This document shows, piece after piece, positions 42,720 to 50,928 of a stretch of 64,000 nucleotides of DNA; position 1 is the stretch's first letter; each line of letters begins with the position of its first letter. The DNA lies in contig NZ_BOMN01000067.1 in NCBI RefSeq assembly GCF_016862215.1, positions 38,234-102,233 on the forward strand, read 5' to 3'. The notes below the pieces were generated by a model. It had not been told where the DNA came from. It saw only the letters and a program-made list of their open reading frames with translations, and did not search any database. The position numbers were made by a program, and so were the translations under genes. This DNA comes from Winogradskya humida. Its GTDB lineage: Bacteria; Actinomycetota; Actinomycetes; Mycobacteriales; Micromonosporaceae.

Positions 42720-42785
42720 TCAGCCGCGTCGCCGGCCCGGCCCCGGGCGCTTCATCTTCATGCAAGTCGTCATGCACATCGTCAT
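42720..42785 (-). CDS. 21-residue Met/Cys/Lys-rich ORF (possible leader peptide)
   Basis: An ATG at 42785 follows the very strong ribosome site GGAGGGAGG. The peptide begins MTMCMTTCMKMK and ends in an Arg/Pro/Gly tail: five ATG and two AAG codons in the first twelve. Promoter, 5' hairpin and terminator surround it closely, so it is expressed as a short RNA. The enriched codons match the anticodons of the two downstream tRNAs. An independent Cys/Met metal-binding micropeptide is the alternative. Confidence 0.62.
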   Translation of the reverse strand: MTMCMTTCMKMKRPGPGRRRG

Positions 42786-42804
42786 GTGAAGCCTCCCTCC
42801 GGTC

Positions 42805-42833
42805 AGCGCTCCCGGCCGTTGGCCGGGAACGCT
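42805..42833 (-). promoter_or_regulatory. 5'-end hairpin of the leader transcript
   Basis: AGCGTTCCCGGCC and GGCCGGGAGCGCT pair over 13 bp (one G-U) around an AAC loop. It starts where transcription from the promoter at 42838-42867 should begin, so the RNA would carry a 5'-terminal hairpin just before the ribosome site. Confidence 0.7.
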
Positions 42834-42837
42834 CACC

Positions 42838-42867
42838 ACAGTAGAAGACAGCGCCGACCGCGATCAA
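42838..42867 (-). promoter_or_regulatory. Sigma-70-type promoter of leader/tRNA unit
   Basis: On the minus strand TTGATC, an 18-bp spacer and TACTGT form a good housekeeping promoter. It lies directly after the stop codon of the TetX-like gene and would start transcription near 42832. Confidence 0.65.
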
Positions 42868-42872
42868 CGTAT

Positions 42873-44006
42873 TTACGCCGGGCCGGCGTAGGCGGCGAAC
42901 TGGTCGATCAGGCTCTGCGGGGCACGGTCGTCGAAGCAGAGGATCAGGTTGGCGGCGGCTTCGGAGGAGGATTTCTCGCTGCGGGGGAAGAGGGCTTTTT
43001 CGTACGCAGTGAGGGCCGCCTCGATGTCGCCGGGGTGCTCGGCGAGGGCCTGGCCGAGCATTGCGCCGTCGAGCATGGCCAGGTTGGCGCCTTCGCCGGC
43101 GAAGGGGGACATGAGGTGGGCGGCGTCGCCGAGGAGGGTGACGCCTGGGGTTCGGGGCCAGTGGTGGTCGGTGGGGAGGGTGTTGAGGGTGCGGGGGATC
43201 AGGGGGCCGTCGGCGTCCTCGATGAGGGCGCGGAGTTCGGGGGCCCAGTCGGGGAAGTGGGCGAGCAGGGCCTGTTTGGCGGCGGGCGGGTCGGTGAAGT
43301 CGACCGTGGTGATCCACTCCTGCGGGGTGTGCAGGGCGCAGTAGATGTGCAGGCTGCCGTCGGTTTCGCGGTGCGCGAGGAAGCCTTTGCCGGCGCCGAG
43401 GGCGAAGAGCATGCCCGCGCCGACGACCTGGGCGGGGCCCGGGTGGCGTACGTCTGCGTCGTGCAGGTCGATCTCTACGAAGGACATGCCGGTGTAGGTG
43501 GGGGTGGCCGGGGACAGCAGGGGGCGGATGCGGGACCAGGCTCCGTCGGCGCCGACCAGGACGTCCGCGATGACCGTGGTGCCGTCGGCGAAGATGACTT
43601 CGTGGCGGCCGCCGGGCAGGGGGCGGGCTTCGACGACCTTGGCGCCCCAGCGGACGGCGTCCGGGGGCAGGGAGTGGAGCAGGAGGTCGCGGAGCTGGCC
43701 GCGGTCGACTTCCGGGCGGTCGCCGTTGCCGTCGTCGGTCTCGTCGGCGAACACCGTGCCGTGTTTGTCGAGGATGCGCATGGCTTCGCCACCCTCGTGG
43801 ATGATCTTCCGGAATTCGTCGTGCAGGTGTGCCGTACGCAGAGCGATCTGCCCGTTGTCGGCATGGATGTCGAGCATGCCGCCCTGGGTGCGGGCAGTTG
43901 CGGACGCCTCCGCCTCGTAGATGGTGGCGGCGATGCCGTTGATGTGCAGGACGCGCGCGAGGGTGAGACCACCCAGTCCGGCGCCCACGATGACGATAGA
44001 AGCCAT
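42873..44006 (-). CDS. TetX-like FAD-dependent monooxygenase
   Basis: 377 aa from the ATG at 44006 (AAGGGG upstream). The FAD fold starts with SIVIVGAGLGGLTLA; the second FAD block GDAAHLMSPFAGEGANLAM near residue 295 is typical of Tet(X)-group flavoprotein hydroxylases, and the length matches the group. It probably hydroxylates an aromatic or polyketide compound; tetracycline is only one possibility. It shares an operator with the divergently placed TetR at its 5' side, which marks it as ligand-inducible. Confidence 0.9.
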   Translation of the reverse strand: MASIVIVGAGLGGLTLARVLHINGIAATIYEAEASATARTQGGMLDIHADNGQIALRTAHLHDEFRKIIHEGGEAMRILDKHGTVFADETDDGNGDRPEVDRGQLRDLLLHSLPPDAVRWGAKVVEARPLPGGRHEVIFADGTTVIADVLVGADGAWSRIRPLLSPATPTYTGMSFVEIDLHDADVRHPGPAQVVGAGMLFALGAGKGFLAHRETDGSLHIYCALHTPQEWITTVDFTDPPAAKQALLAHFPDWAPELRALIEDADGPLIPRTLNTLPTDHHWPRTPGVTLLGDAAHLMSPFAGEGANLAMLDGAMLGQALAEHPGDIEAALTAYEKALFPRSEKSSSEAAANLILCFDDRAPQSLIDQFAAYAGPA

Positions 44007-44028
44007 GCGAAACCCCTTAGAAAAAACG

Positions 44029-44049
44029 TGTTCGTAGCGAACATGTTCG
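44029..44049. promoter_or_regulatory. TetR operator upstream of the TetX-like gene
   Basis: Three half-sites TGTTCG, CGAACA and TGTTCG sit in a row; the last two make the 12-bp palindrome CGAACATGTTCG (44038-44049), identical to the palindrome before the TetR gene. Confidence 0.75.
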
Positions 44050-44070
44050 TCAACCATACAAAAAAGCGGA

Positions 44071-44724
44071 CTACGGAACCGCCGTAGCCGAAATCCCGGC
44101 GATCAGGACGGCGAATCCCCAGCGCAACCGCTGCTCACCGGACCCGGACCAGAGCAGATCGCCGACCCGGGCAACGTGCGGATAGCGATCGGCGTCCATG
44201 GCGAAGAGCGCGGCCTCCTGCACCGACGCGTCATGCAGACCCGACTCCGAGCGGGTCCCGTGCTCCGCAGCCGTCGCCGTCGCATGCTGCAACAACAGAT
44301 CAACACCCCAGGCAGCCCGGGACACGGGTACGCCCGAAGCGTCCAGCAACCCCAGCACGGCATCGATCAGCCGCAGATAGTTGGCCCCCGAAGGCCGCAA
44401 CGTGAGCACGGACCGGGCCAGACTCGGATACTCGAACAGCACCCGCGTATACCGGCTGAGCAGCTCGACGAGATCGGTCACCGAGAAGTCGACGTCCGCG
44501 AGCAGCTCGTCGAGCACAGCACCGTGCAGCTCGGCCATGTTGTCGACGTAGACGTAGAGCGACGCCGGGCCGGTGTCCAGCTCGCCGGCGAGCCGGCGCA
44601 TGGTGACTCGCTCGAGCCCCTCGGCCCGCATCACCCGTAGCGCGGCGGCGACCACGACGGCCCGGCTGAGCGGGTCCTTCGCGGGCCGGTCACGCCGGCT
44701 GACGGGTTCTCTGCGAGGTGCCAT
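44071..44724 (-). CDS. TetR-family regulator (TetR_C-type)
   Basis: 217 aa from the ATG at 44724. The N-terminal helix-turn-helix spans about 22-68 (ERVTMRRLAGELDTGPASLYVYVDNMAEL), and the C-terminal ligand domain has the helical pattern of TetR itself. It precedes the TetX-like gene on the same strand, with matching operators at both start regions, so it very likely represses itself and the monooxygenase. The start has no clear Shine-Dalgarno; the message may be leaderless. Confidence 0.9.
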   Translation of the reverse strand: MAPRREPVSRRDRPAKDPLSRAVVVAAALRVMRAEGLERVTMRRLAGELDTGPASLYVYVDNMAELHGAVLDELLADVDFSVTDLVELLSRYTRVLFEYPSLARSVLTLRPSGANYLRLIDAVLGLLDASGVPVSRAAWGVDLLLQHATATAAEHGTRSESGLHDASVQEAALFAMDADRYPHVARVGDLLWSGSGEQRLRWGFAVLIAGISATAVP

Positions 44725-44738
44725 GAACACGATCGTAA

Positions 44739-44750
44739 CGAACATGTTCG
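44739..44750. promoter_or_regulatory. TetR operator in its own promoter
   Basis: The perfect palindrome CGAACATGTTCG, flanked A/T on both sides, lies 15 bp before the TetR start codon and matches the site at 44038-44049 base for base. Confidence 0.75.
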
Positions 44751-44765
44751 TCGAATGGAAGCCCC

Positions 44766-46442
44766 TCAGTCCCGGAACTCACCGGACGGCGTACCCGTAG
44801 AGGTCTGTTTTGCCTGCTCAGCCGCGCGCAGCTCGACCCGGCGGATCTTGCCGGAGATCGTCTTGGGCAGCTCGGCGAACTCGAGCCGGCGGATCCGCTG
44901 GTAGGGCGACAACTGCGCCCGGGAGTGCGCGAAGATCGACGCCGCGGTCTCGGCGTCGGCGGCCCACCCCTCGGCGAGCACGACGTACGCCTTGGGCACG
45001 TTGAGCCGCAGCGGATCGGGCGACGGCACGACCGCGGCCTCGACCACCGCCTCGTGCTCGATCAGGACGCTCTCCAACTCGAACGGCGAGATGCGGTAGT
45101 CGGAAGCCTTGAACACGTCATCGGTACGCCCGACGTACGTGATGTAGCCGTCCGCGTCGCGGGATCCGATGTCGCCGGTGTGGTAGTAGCCGCCGGCCAT
45201 CGCCGTGGCCGTCAGCTCCTCGTCGCCGTGATAGCCGACCATGAGCCCCAGCGGCCGGGGGTCGAGCTCCAGGCAGATCTCGCCCTCGTCGGCCGGCTCG
45301 CCGGTGTTCGGGTCGATCAGCGCGACCCGGTATCCGGGCACCGGCCGTCCCATCGAACCCGGGCGCACCGGCTGGCCGGGGGTGTTGGCGATCTGCACGG
45401 TGGTCTCGGTCTGGCCGAAGCCGTCCCGGATGGTCACGCCCCAGGCCTTGCGCACCTGATCGATGACCTCGGGGTTGAGCGGTTCACCGGCGCCGACGAC
45501 CACCCGCGGCGGGGTGCTCAGCGCGCTCAGATCGGACTGGATCAGCATCCGCCACACGGTCGGCGGCGCGCAGAAGCTGGTCACGCCGCAGCGCTGCATC
45601 TCGCGCAGCAGCCGGGCGGCGTCGAAGCGTGTGTAGTTGTGGATGAAGACGCAGGCCTGCGCGTTCCAGGGGGCGAAGACGTTGCTCCAGGCGTGCTTGG
45701 CCCAGCCCGGCGAGGAGATGTTGAGGTGCACGTCGCCGGGGCGCAGACCGATCCAGTACATGGTCGACAGGTGACCCACGGGGTACGAGGCGTGCGTGTG
45801 CTCGACCAGTTTGGGGCGCGCGGTGGTGCCCGACGTGAAGTAGAGCAGCAGGGTGTCCGTGGAGTGGGTGCTGCTGTCGGCGACAAAGTGCGTGCTCTGC
45901 GCGTACGCGTCGGAAAAGATCTGCCAGCCCGGAACCGCCTCCCCCACGCTGATCCGCGTGACGCTCGCGTCGACGTTCGCGAAGCGGGGAGCGGCCGACG
46001 CGAGCGCGACCACGTGCTGGGCTCCGCCGCGGGTGACCCGGTTGCGCACGTCCGCCTCGGCCAGCAGCGGGGTTGCGGGGATCAGGACGGCGCCGAGCTT
46101 CATGACGGCGAGGATGGTCTCCCAGAGCTCGACCTGGTTGCCGAGCATGAGCACGACCCGGTCGCCACGGGCCACACCCCGCTCGCGCAGCCAGTTGGCG
46201 ACCTGGTTGGAGCGCCGGGACAGCTCGGCGAAGGAGAATTTCTGCTCGGAGCCGTCCTCCTCGACGATCCAGAGCGCCGGGTTGTCGTTGTCCTCGGCGA
46301 TGACGTCGAACCAGTCGAGCGCCCAGTTGAAGTCGCCGAGCTCCGGCCAGCGGAACCGCTCGTACGCGTCGGCGTAGCTCTCGCGATGCTCGACCAGGAA
46401 GTCGCGGGCGGCGCGGAACGCCGTCGTACCCTCAGCCGCCAT
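44766..46442 (-). CDS. Acyl-CoA synthetase (AMP-forming, medium-chain/benzoate type)
   Basis: 558 aa from the ATG at 46442 with GGAGG upstream. The adenylate-forming motifs are complete: YFTSGTTARPKLVEH near 195-210, DGFGQTET near 370, YHTGDIG near 440 and PKTISGKI with the catalytic Lys near 535. ISSPGWAKHAWS is typical of the MACS group that activates medium-chain or aromatic acids. Cytoplasmic. The TetR gene ends the unit on one side and a phosphatidyltransferase gene lies 79 bp upstream on the same strand. Confidence 0.92.
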   Translation of the reverse strand: MAAEGTTAFRAARDFLVEHRESYADAYERFRWPELGDFNWALDWFDVIAEDNDNPALWIVEEDGSEQKFSFAELSRRSNQVANWLRERGVARGDRVVLMLGNQVELWETILAVMKLGAVLIPATPLLAEADVRNRVTRGGAQHVVALASAAPRFANVDASVTRISVGEAVPGWQIFSDAYAQSTHFVADSSTHSTDTLLLYFTSGTTARPKLVEHTHASYPVGHLSTMYWIGLRPGDVHLNISSPGWAKHAWSNVFAPWNAQACVFIHNYTRFDAARLLREMQRCGVTSFCAPPTVWRMLIQSDLSALSTPPRVVVGAGEPLNPEVIDQVRKAWGVTIRDGFGQTETTVQIANTPGQPVRPGSMGRPVPGYRVALIDPNTGEPADEGEICLELDPRPLGLMVGYHGDEELTATAMAGGYYHTGDIGSRDADGYITYVGRTDDVFKASDYRISPFELESVLIEHEAVVEAAVVPSPDPLRLNVPKAYVVLAEGWAADAETAASIFAHSRAQLSPYQRIRRLEFAELPKTISGKIRRVELRAAEQAKQTSTGTPSGEFRD

Positions 46443-46521
46443 GTCTGCCTCCTCAGCCGGTCCTGCCTGCCAGCAGCCTAACTGTGAAACCGTTTGCACA
46501 ATCGGCGGTCGTAGGTGGCGT

Positions 46522-47322
46522 TCATCTCGCGGGAGGGGCTTCGGCGTGCGCACGGGCCAGCGCGACCGGGAACGCCCGGGTCGACCTCCAGAGCCCGTAG
46601 ATGAGCCGGAGCTCGAAGATCAGCAGCAGCACGCCGGCCACCACCGCGAACTGCAGGATCCAGCCGGTGAGCGGGCCGATGATGAAGACCGTCATCTCGT
46701 ACTCGATGCCGCTGAACAAATGGGTGCGGATCCGACGTTCAGCGAGGAACTGCCTCACCCGCGCACGAGGCCCGCGCTGGACGGTGGCCGCCGTTAGGAC
46801 AGGCCCGCCACGAGCCTCGAGGATCTGCTCGCGCATCGTGGTGCGCACCTTGGCCATCTGCTGGCCGTTCAGGTAGCGGAAGAGATCAAGGAAAATGACC
46901 CCGAGCATGACCCACAGGTACGCGACCGAGCCCGTCCTCGCGTACTGCCCACCGAACAGCGCGCACGCGCAGATGAAGACGCGCACCCGGTCGAACATGA
47001 AGTCGAGCCAGGTCCCGAACATCGACCCGGTCCCGTTCAACCGGGCGATCTTGCCGTCCATGCAGTCCACGATGAAGCTGACGTGGAACAGCAGCGCGCC
47101 GGCCACGACCCACCAGCGGTCCTGCAGCAGGAAGCACGCCGCGGACCCGAGCCCGAGCAGCGTGGCCCCGGCGGTGAGCACGTTCGGCGTGATCCACCGG
47201 TAGGGGGCGACGAGCCACACGAGCCGCGCGGCCACCGGGTCCACGAGCAGGACCGTCCACCAGGCGTCCCGGACCTTGTAGGTCTGCTCACGGATCTCCC
47301 GCAGCGATGATCGTCGCACCAT
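46522..47322 (-). CDS. CDP-alcohol phosphatidyltransferase
   Basis: 266 aa with about six membrane helices. The signature D89-G-x2-A-R-x8-G103-x3-D107-x3-D111 is complete. The enzyme moves a phosphatidyl group from a CDP-activated lipid to an alcohol such as glycerol phosphate, inositol phosphate or a head-group alcohol; the acceptor cannot be told. Upstream it faces the TRAP transporter divergently. Confidence 0.9.
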   Translation of the reverse strand: MVRRSSLREIREQTYKVRDAWWTVLLVDPVAARLVWLVAPYRWITPNVLTAGATLLGLGSAACFLLQDRWWVVAGALLFHVSFIVDCMDGKIARLNGTGSMFGTWLDFMFDRVRVFICACALFGGQYARTGSVAYLWVMLGVIFLDLFRYLNGQQMAKVRTTMREQILEARGGPVLTAATVQRGPRARVRQFLAERRIRTHLFSGIEYEMTVFIIGPLTGWILQFAVVAGVLLLIFELRLIYGLWRSTRAFPVALARAHAEAPPAR

Positions 47323-47418
47323 AACCCTCTCAACGCGCGTTATGCACCTTTTGTCAGGCTACCGGCAGTCCTAAATTTGTCAGGTCACAACAGGCATCGG
47401 CCATAGTAGGGTCCGTTG

Positions 47419-49410
47419 ATGGACGTCGGTCGATCTCTTGACCCGGACCCGGCATCAGTCCATTACGACGACGAAGAGCTGCCCTCGCGTACGCTCGCGG
47501 GCCCGATCGGTCTGGGTGTGGCGATCGTTGCCTTCGCCGTCGCCCTGCTGGTGCTGTTCCAGGTCTTCCGGCCGCTCGCCCAGGGGAGCCAGTTCTACCT
47601 GATCATCTTCCTGGCGGGCACCCTCCCGATGGTGTTCCTCGGCTACCGCAGCGGCCTGCGCGGCTCGGCCCGCGACCGGCCGACCGTCGCCGACTGGGGG
47701 CTGGCCGCCCTCACGCTGCTGGTCTGCCTGTACCCGGTCAATCCCTTCACCGGGGGATACGACGGGTTCCTCGACCGGCAGGGACTGCTCGACACCCCGG
47801 ACGTCGTCGCCGGGGCGGTCATGCTGCTGCTGGTCGTGGAGGCCTGCCGGAGAACCACGGGACTCGCGCTCCCGATCGTCTGTCTCGTCTTCCTCGGGTA
47901 CGCGTACTACGGCGGCCTGCTCCCCCAGAACTGGAGCATCGCCCACTCCGGCCTCGACTTCGCCCAGATCGTCGACGCGCTCTACAACTCGGGCAGCGGC
48001 TTCTACGGCACCCCGCTCGACGTCGCCGCCAGCTACATCGTGCTGTTCACCATCTACGGCGCGGTGCTCGACCTCTCCGGCGCGAGCCGCTTCTTCGTCG
48101 ACCTGTCGGTGGCGGCGTTCCGCAGATCCCGCAGCGCGGCCGGGCGCACCGCCGTCGCCGCCGGTTTCCTGCTGGGCACGGTCTCCGGCTCGGGCACGGC
48201 AACGGCGGTCAGCGTCGGGGCGGTCACCTGGCCGTTGCTGCGCCGCGCGGGATATCCACCGGAACAGGCGGGCGGGATGCTCGCGGCGGCAGGGGTCGGC
48301 GCGATCCTCTCCCCGCCCACGCTCGGCGCGGCCGCGTTCATCGTCGCCGAATATCTGGACGTCTCCTACCTCACGGTGCTCGGCTGGGCGATGATCCCCA
48401 CGCTGCTCTACTACCTGGGGATCGTGCTCGCGGTCGAGATCGATTCGCGGCGGTTCGGCGTACGCCCGGTCGAGGCCCCCGACACCAGCGCGCGGCACCT
48501 GCTGCTCCGCTCCGGCTATCACTTCTCGTCCCTGGTGCTCATCGTCGTGCTGCTCGCCGTGGGCCAGAGCGCCACCCGGGCGGTGGTGTACGCGACGCTG
48601 GCCGCCGTCGCTCTGTCCTTCCTCGACCGGCGCTCGTGGCTGACACCCCGGCGCCTGTTCACCGCGCTCTCCGCCGGCGTCCGCGGCGTGCTCGCCGTGG
48701 TGGCGGTCTGCACCGCGGCGGGCATCATCACCGCGACCACCACGAAGACCGGCCTCGGCGCGCAGCTCGCGTCGCTGCTGGTCAGCGGCGCGCGGGCGGT
48801 CACCGACAACCCGACGGCGGTGCTCGCGCTGACCGTCGTCCTGGCCGCGGTGGCGCTGGCGGTCCTCGGGCTGGCGGTCCCGGTGACCGCGAGCTTCATC
48901 ATCGGCTGGGTGATCATCGGCCCGGCGCTGCTCGGGCTCGGCGTCTCCGCGCCGGCCGCCGCGATGTTCGTCTTCTACTACTCGGTGCTCTCCGAGGTGA
49001 CACCGCCGACCGCGCTGGCCGCCGTCGGGGCCAGCGCGATCACCGGCGGCAGGACCGTCCCGACCATGTGGCAGGCCCTCAAGTACGCCCTTCCCGCGTT
49101 CCTCGCCCCGATCGCGTTCGTGCTGACCGGCCCGGGCGAGCACCTGCTCGGCCGCGGCTCGTTCATCGACATCCTCTGGACCACCGCGGTCGCCGCGCTC
49201 GCCGTCGGCGGGCTCGCGATCGCCACCGGCGGCTGGGTGCCCGGCATCGGAGCGGCCGGCGTGCCGAGCCGCGTCCTGGGTGGCCTCGCCGGAGTACTCC
49301 TGCTCTACCTCGCCCCGGTGACGATCGCACTCGGCGTGGTCGCGCTCGGGCTCGCTCTCATCCTCAGGAGGAAAGACCATGCGGAAAGTGCTGGCATTAA
49401 CGGCGACTAG
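47419..49410 (+). CDS. TRAP transporter fused permease (TAXI type)
   Basis: 663 aa from the ATG at 47419, with about 18 hydrophobic helices. The N-terminal part matches the small 4-helix DctQ-like subunit and the rest the large DctM-like subunit (TVSGSGTATAVSVGAVTWPL, GAILSPPTLGAAAFI), a fusion typical of TAXI-TRAP systems. It imports small carboxylates with an ion gradient. The binding-protein gene overlaps its 3' end by 32 bp, an order opposite to most TRAP operons. Confidence 0.92.
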   Translation: MDVGRSLDPDPASVHYDDEELPSRTLAGPIGLGVAIVAFAVALLVLFQVFRPLAQGSQFYLIIFLAGTLPMVFLGYRSGLRGSARDRPTVADWGLAALTLLVCLYPVNPFTGGYDGFLDRQGLLDTPDVVAGAVMLLLVVEACRRTTGLALPIVCLVFLGYAYYGGLLPQNWSIAHSGLDFAQIVDALYNSGSGFYGTPLDVAASYIVLFTIYGAVLDLSGASRFFVDLSVAAFRRSRSAAGRTAVAAGFLLGTVSGSGTATAVSVGAVTWPLLRRAGYPPEQAGGMLAAAGVGAILSPPTLGAAAFIVAEYLDVSYLTVLGWAMIPTLLYYLGIVLAVEIDSRRFGVRPVEAPDTSARHLLLRSGYHFSSLVLIVVLLAVGQSATRAVVYATLAAVALSFLDRRSWLTPRRLFTALSAGVRGVLAVVAVCTAAGIITATTTKTGLGAQLASLLVSGARAVTDNPTAVLALTVVLAAVALAVLGLAVPVTASFIIGWVIIGPALLGLGVSAPAAAMFVFYYSVLSEVTPPTALAAVGASAITGGRTVPTMWQALKYALPAFLAPIAFVLTGPGEHLLGRGSFIDILWTTAVAALAVGGLAIATGGWVPGIGAAGVPSRVLGGLAGVLLLYLAPVTIALGVVALGLALILRRKDHAESAGINGD

Positions 49411-50377
49411 CGCACTCATACTGACCGGGTGCGGTGGGAAGCAGGACGCCGTCCGGACCGACACCGGCGACACCGTCACGTGCGAGGTCGCCGAGGAGAC
49501 CCGGATCGGCATCGCCACCGGCAACGCGACCGGGGTGTACTTCGCGCTCGGGAACGCGTACGCGCAGCAGATCGGCACCACCGCCGGCGGGAAGGTCAAG
49601 GCGACGGCCTCCGAGACCGGCGCTTCCGTGCAGAACATCCAGCAGCTCGTGGCCGGGAAGTTCGACGTCGCGTTCTCCCTCGCGGACAGCGCCGCCGACG
49701 CGGTCAACGGCACAGGCAGCTTCACCGACCGCCAGCCGGTGTCGGCGCTGGCCCGCATCCACACCAACTACACCCAGGTCATCGTCCGCAAGGCGGCCGG
49801 CATCACCGACGTGAAGTCGATGACCGGTAAGCGCGTCTCCACCGGCTCCCCGAAGTCGGGCACCGAGGTCATCGCCAACCGCGTCCTCACCGCGGCGGGC
49901 CTGGACCCGGCCAAGGACATCAAGGCTCAGCGTCTCGACCTCACGAAGACGGTCGACGGGATGAAGGACGGCTCTATCGACGCGCTTTTCTGGTCGGGCG
50001 GGCTGCCCACCCCCGGCATCACCGACCTGCTGACCACGTCGGGCGATCAGGTGCAGTTCCTCGATATCACCCCGCAGCTCGCGGCCCTCAAGACGATCAA
50101 CCCGGTCTACGAACAGGGCACGATCCCCGCGGCCACCTACAAGACCACGGCGGACATCAAAACCGTCGTGGTGCCCAACCTGCTGCTCGTGCGCCAGGAC
50201 CTCGACGCGGACGTGGCGTGCGTACTGACAAAGGCTCTCTTCGATCGTAAGGCCGAGCTGCAGCAGGCCAACGCGGCGGCCAAGGAGATCGACCTGTCCA
50301 CCGCCCGGCACACCGACCCGATCGGCCTGCACCGCGGCGCCACCAAGGCCCTCGACGACCTCGGCGCACCCGCTTAG
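49379..50377 (+). CDS. TAXI-family TRAP solute-binding lipoprotein
   Basis: 332 aa with lipobox LTGC near residue 18. The mature protein carries the TAXI pattern (IATGNATGVYFALGNAYAQ, SVQNIQQLVAGKFDVAFSLAD, GKRVSTGSPKSGTEVIANRVL). AGGAGG inside the permease gene drives its translation. It delivers substrate to the adjoining permease from the outer membrane face; glutamate-like or other carboxylates are possible. Confidence 0.92.
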   Translation: MRKVLALTATSALILTGCGGKQDAVRTDTGDTVTCEVAEETRIGIATGNATGVYFALGNAYAQQIGTTAGGKVKATASETGASVQNIQQLVAGKFDVAFSLADSAADAVNGTGSFTDRQPVSALARIHTNYTQVIVRKAAGITDVKSMTGKRVSTGSPKSGTEVIANRVLTAAGLDPAKDIKAQRLDLTKTVDGMKDGSIDALFWSGGLPTPGITDLLTTSGDQVQFLDITPQLAALKTINPVYEQGTIPAATYKTTADIKTVVVPNLLLVRQDLDADVACVLTKALFDRKAELQQANAAAKEIDLSTARHTDPIGLHRGATKALDDLGAPA

Positions 50378-50811
50378 TAGTTGATGGTCGGAGCGTGCGC
50401 CGGAGCCTTGAATTGCAGGGTGTCGCGAACATTCTTCTGCACGGCCACTGCGGCAAAAAGCGTCATGGCGAACGCGAGACCGTAGAAACCCTTCTCGCTC
50501 AGCGCCATTCCGCTGTTCCACAGACCCACCACCAGCATCAGTACGCCCAGAGCCACCACAGCCCACGACAGCCCCAGATACAACGCGGAGACCGGCAGCC
50601 CGTCCGCCCGATCGCGCACCGACTTCTGCAGCGACACCGCAGCGAACACGCCGAGCACCAGAACCGCGGCGTAGAAGCCCTTCTCGCTCTTGGTCATCGT
50701 GGCGTTCCACAGCCCCACCGCGAACGACAGGAATCCGATGAAGAGAACGGCCCAGGAGGCACCGACGAACGCGGCGGTGGGCTTGCTGGCGGAAGAAGGC
50801 TGGTTGACCAC
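50374..50811 (-). CDS. YiaA/YiaB-type inner membrane protein
   Basis: 145 aa from the GTG at 50811, chosen because GGAGAG precedes it; a TTG at 50892 would add 27 residues without support. Four helices form two copies of the YiaA/B two-helix unit (SWAVLFIGFLSFAVGLWNA, SEKGFYAAVLVLGVFAAVSLQKSVRD and again). Function is unknown; often stress-linked in actinobacteria. Overlaps the TAXI gene by 4 bp in the convergent sense. Confidence 0.8.
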   Translation of the reverse strand: MVNQPSSASKPTAAFVGASWAVLFIGFLSFAVGLWNATMTKSEKGFYAAVLVLGVFAAVSLQKSVRDRADGLPVSALYLGLSWAVVALGVLMLVVGLWNSGMALSEKGFYGLAFAMTLFAAVAVQKNVRDTLQFKAPAHAPTINY

Positions 50812-50928
50812 GGGACTCTCCGAACGGGGGTAGGAACTGATAGGCACAGCCTGCGCGAACCCCGTCACACAATCGTGAGTAGTGGTACTCAACGGTTGGT
50901 TGCAATGGCGCCAGTAGTGTCACTCGGC

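Noticed and set aside
47455..49767. 770-aa minus-strand frame opposite the TRAP permease
   Set aside because: Antisense shadow with low-complexity Gly/Arg/Asp/Glu text; the plus-strand permease has clear membrane helices.
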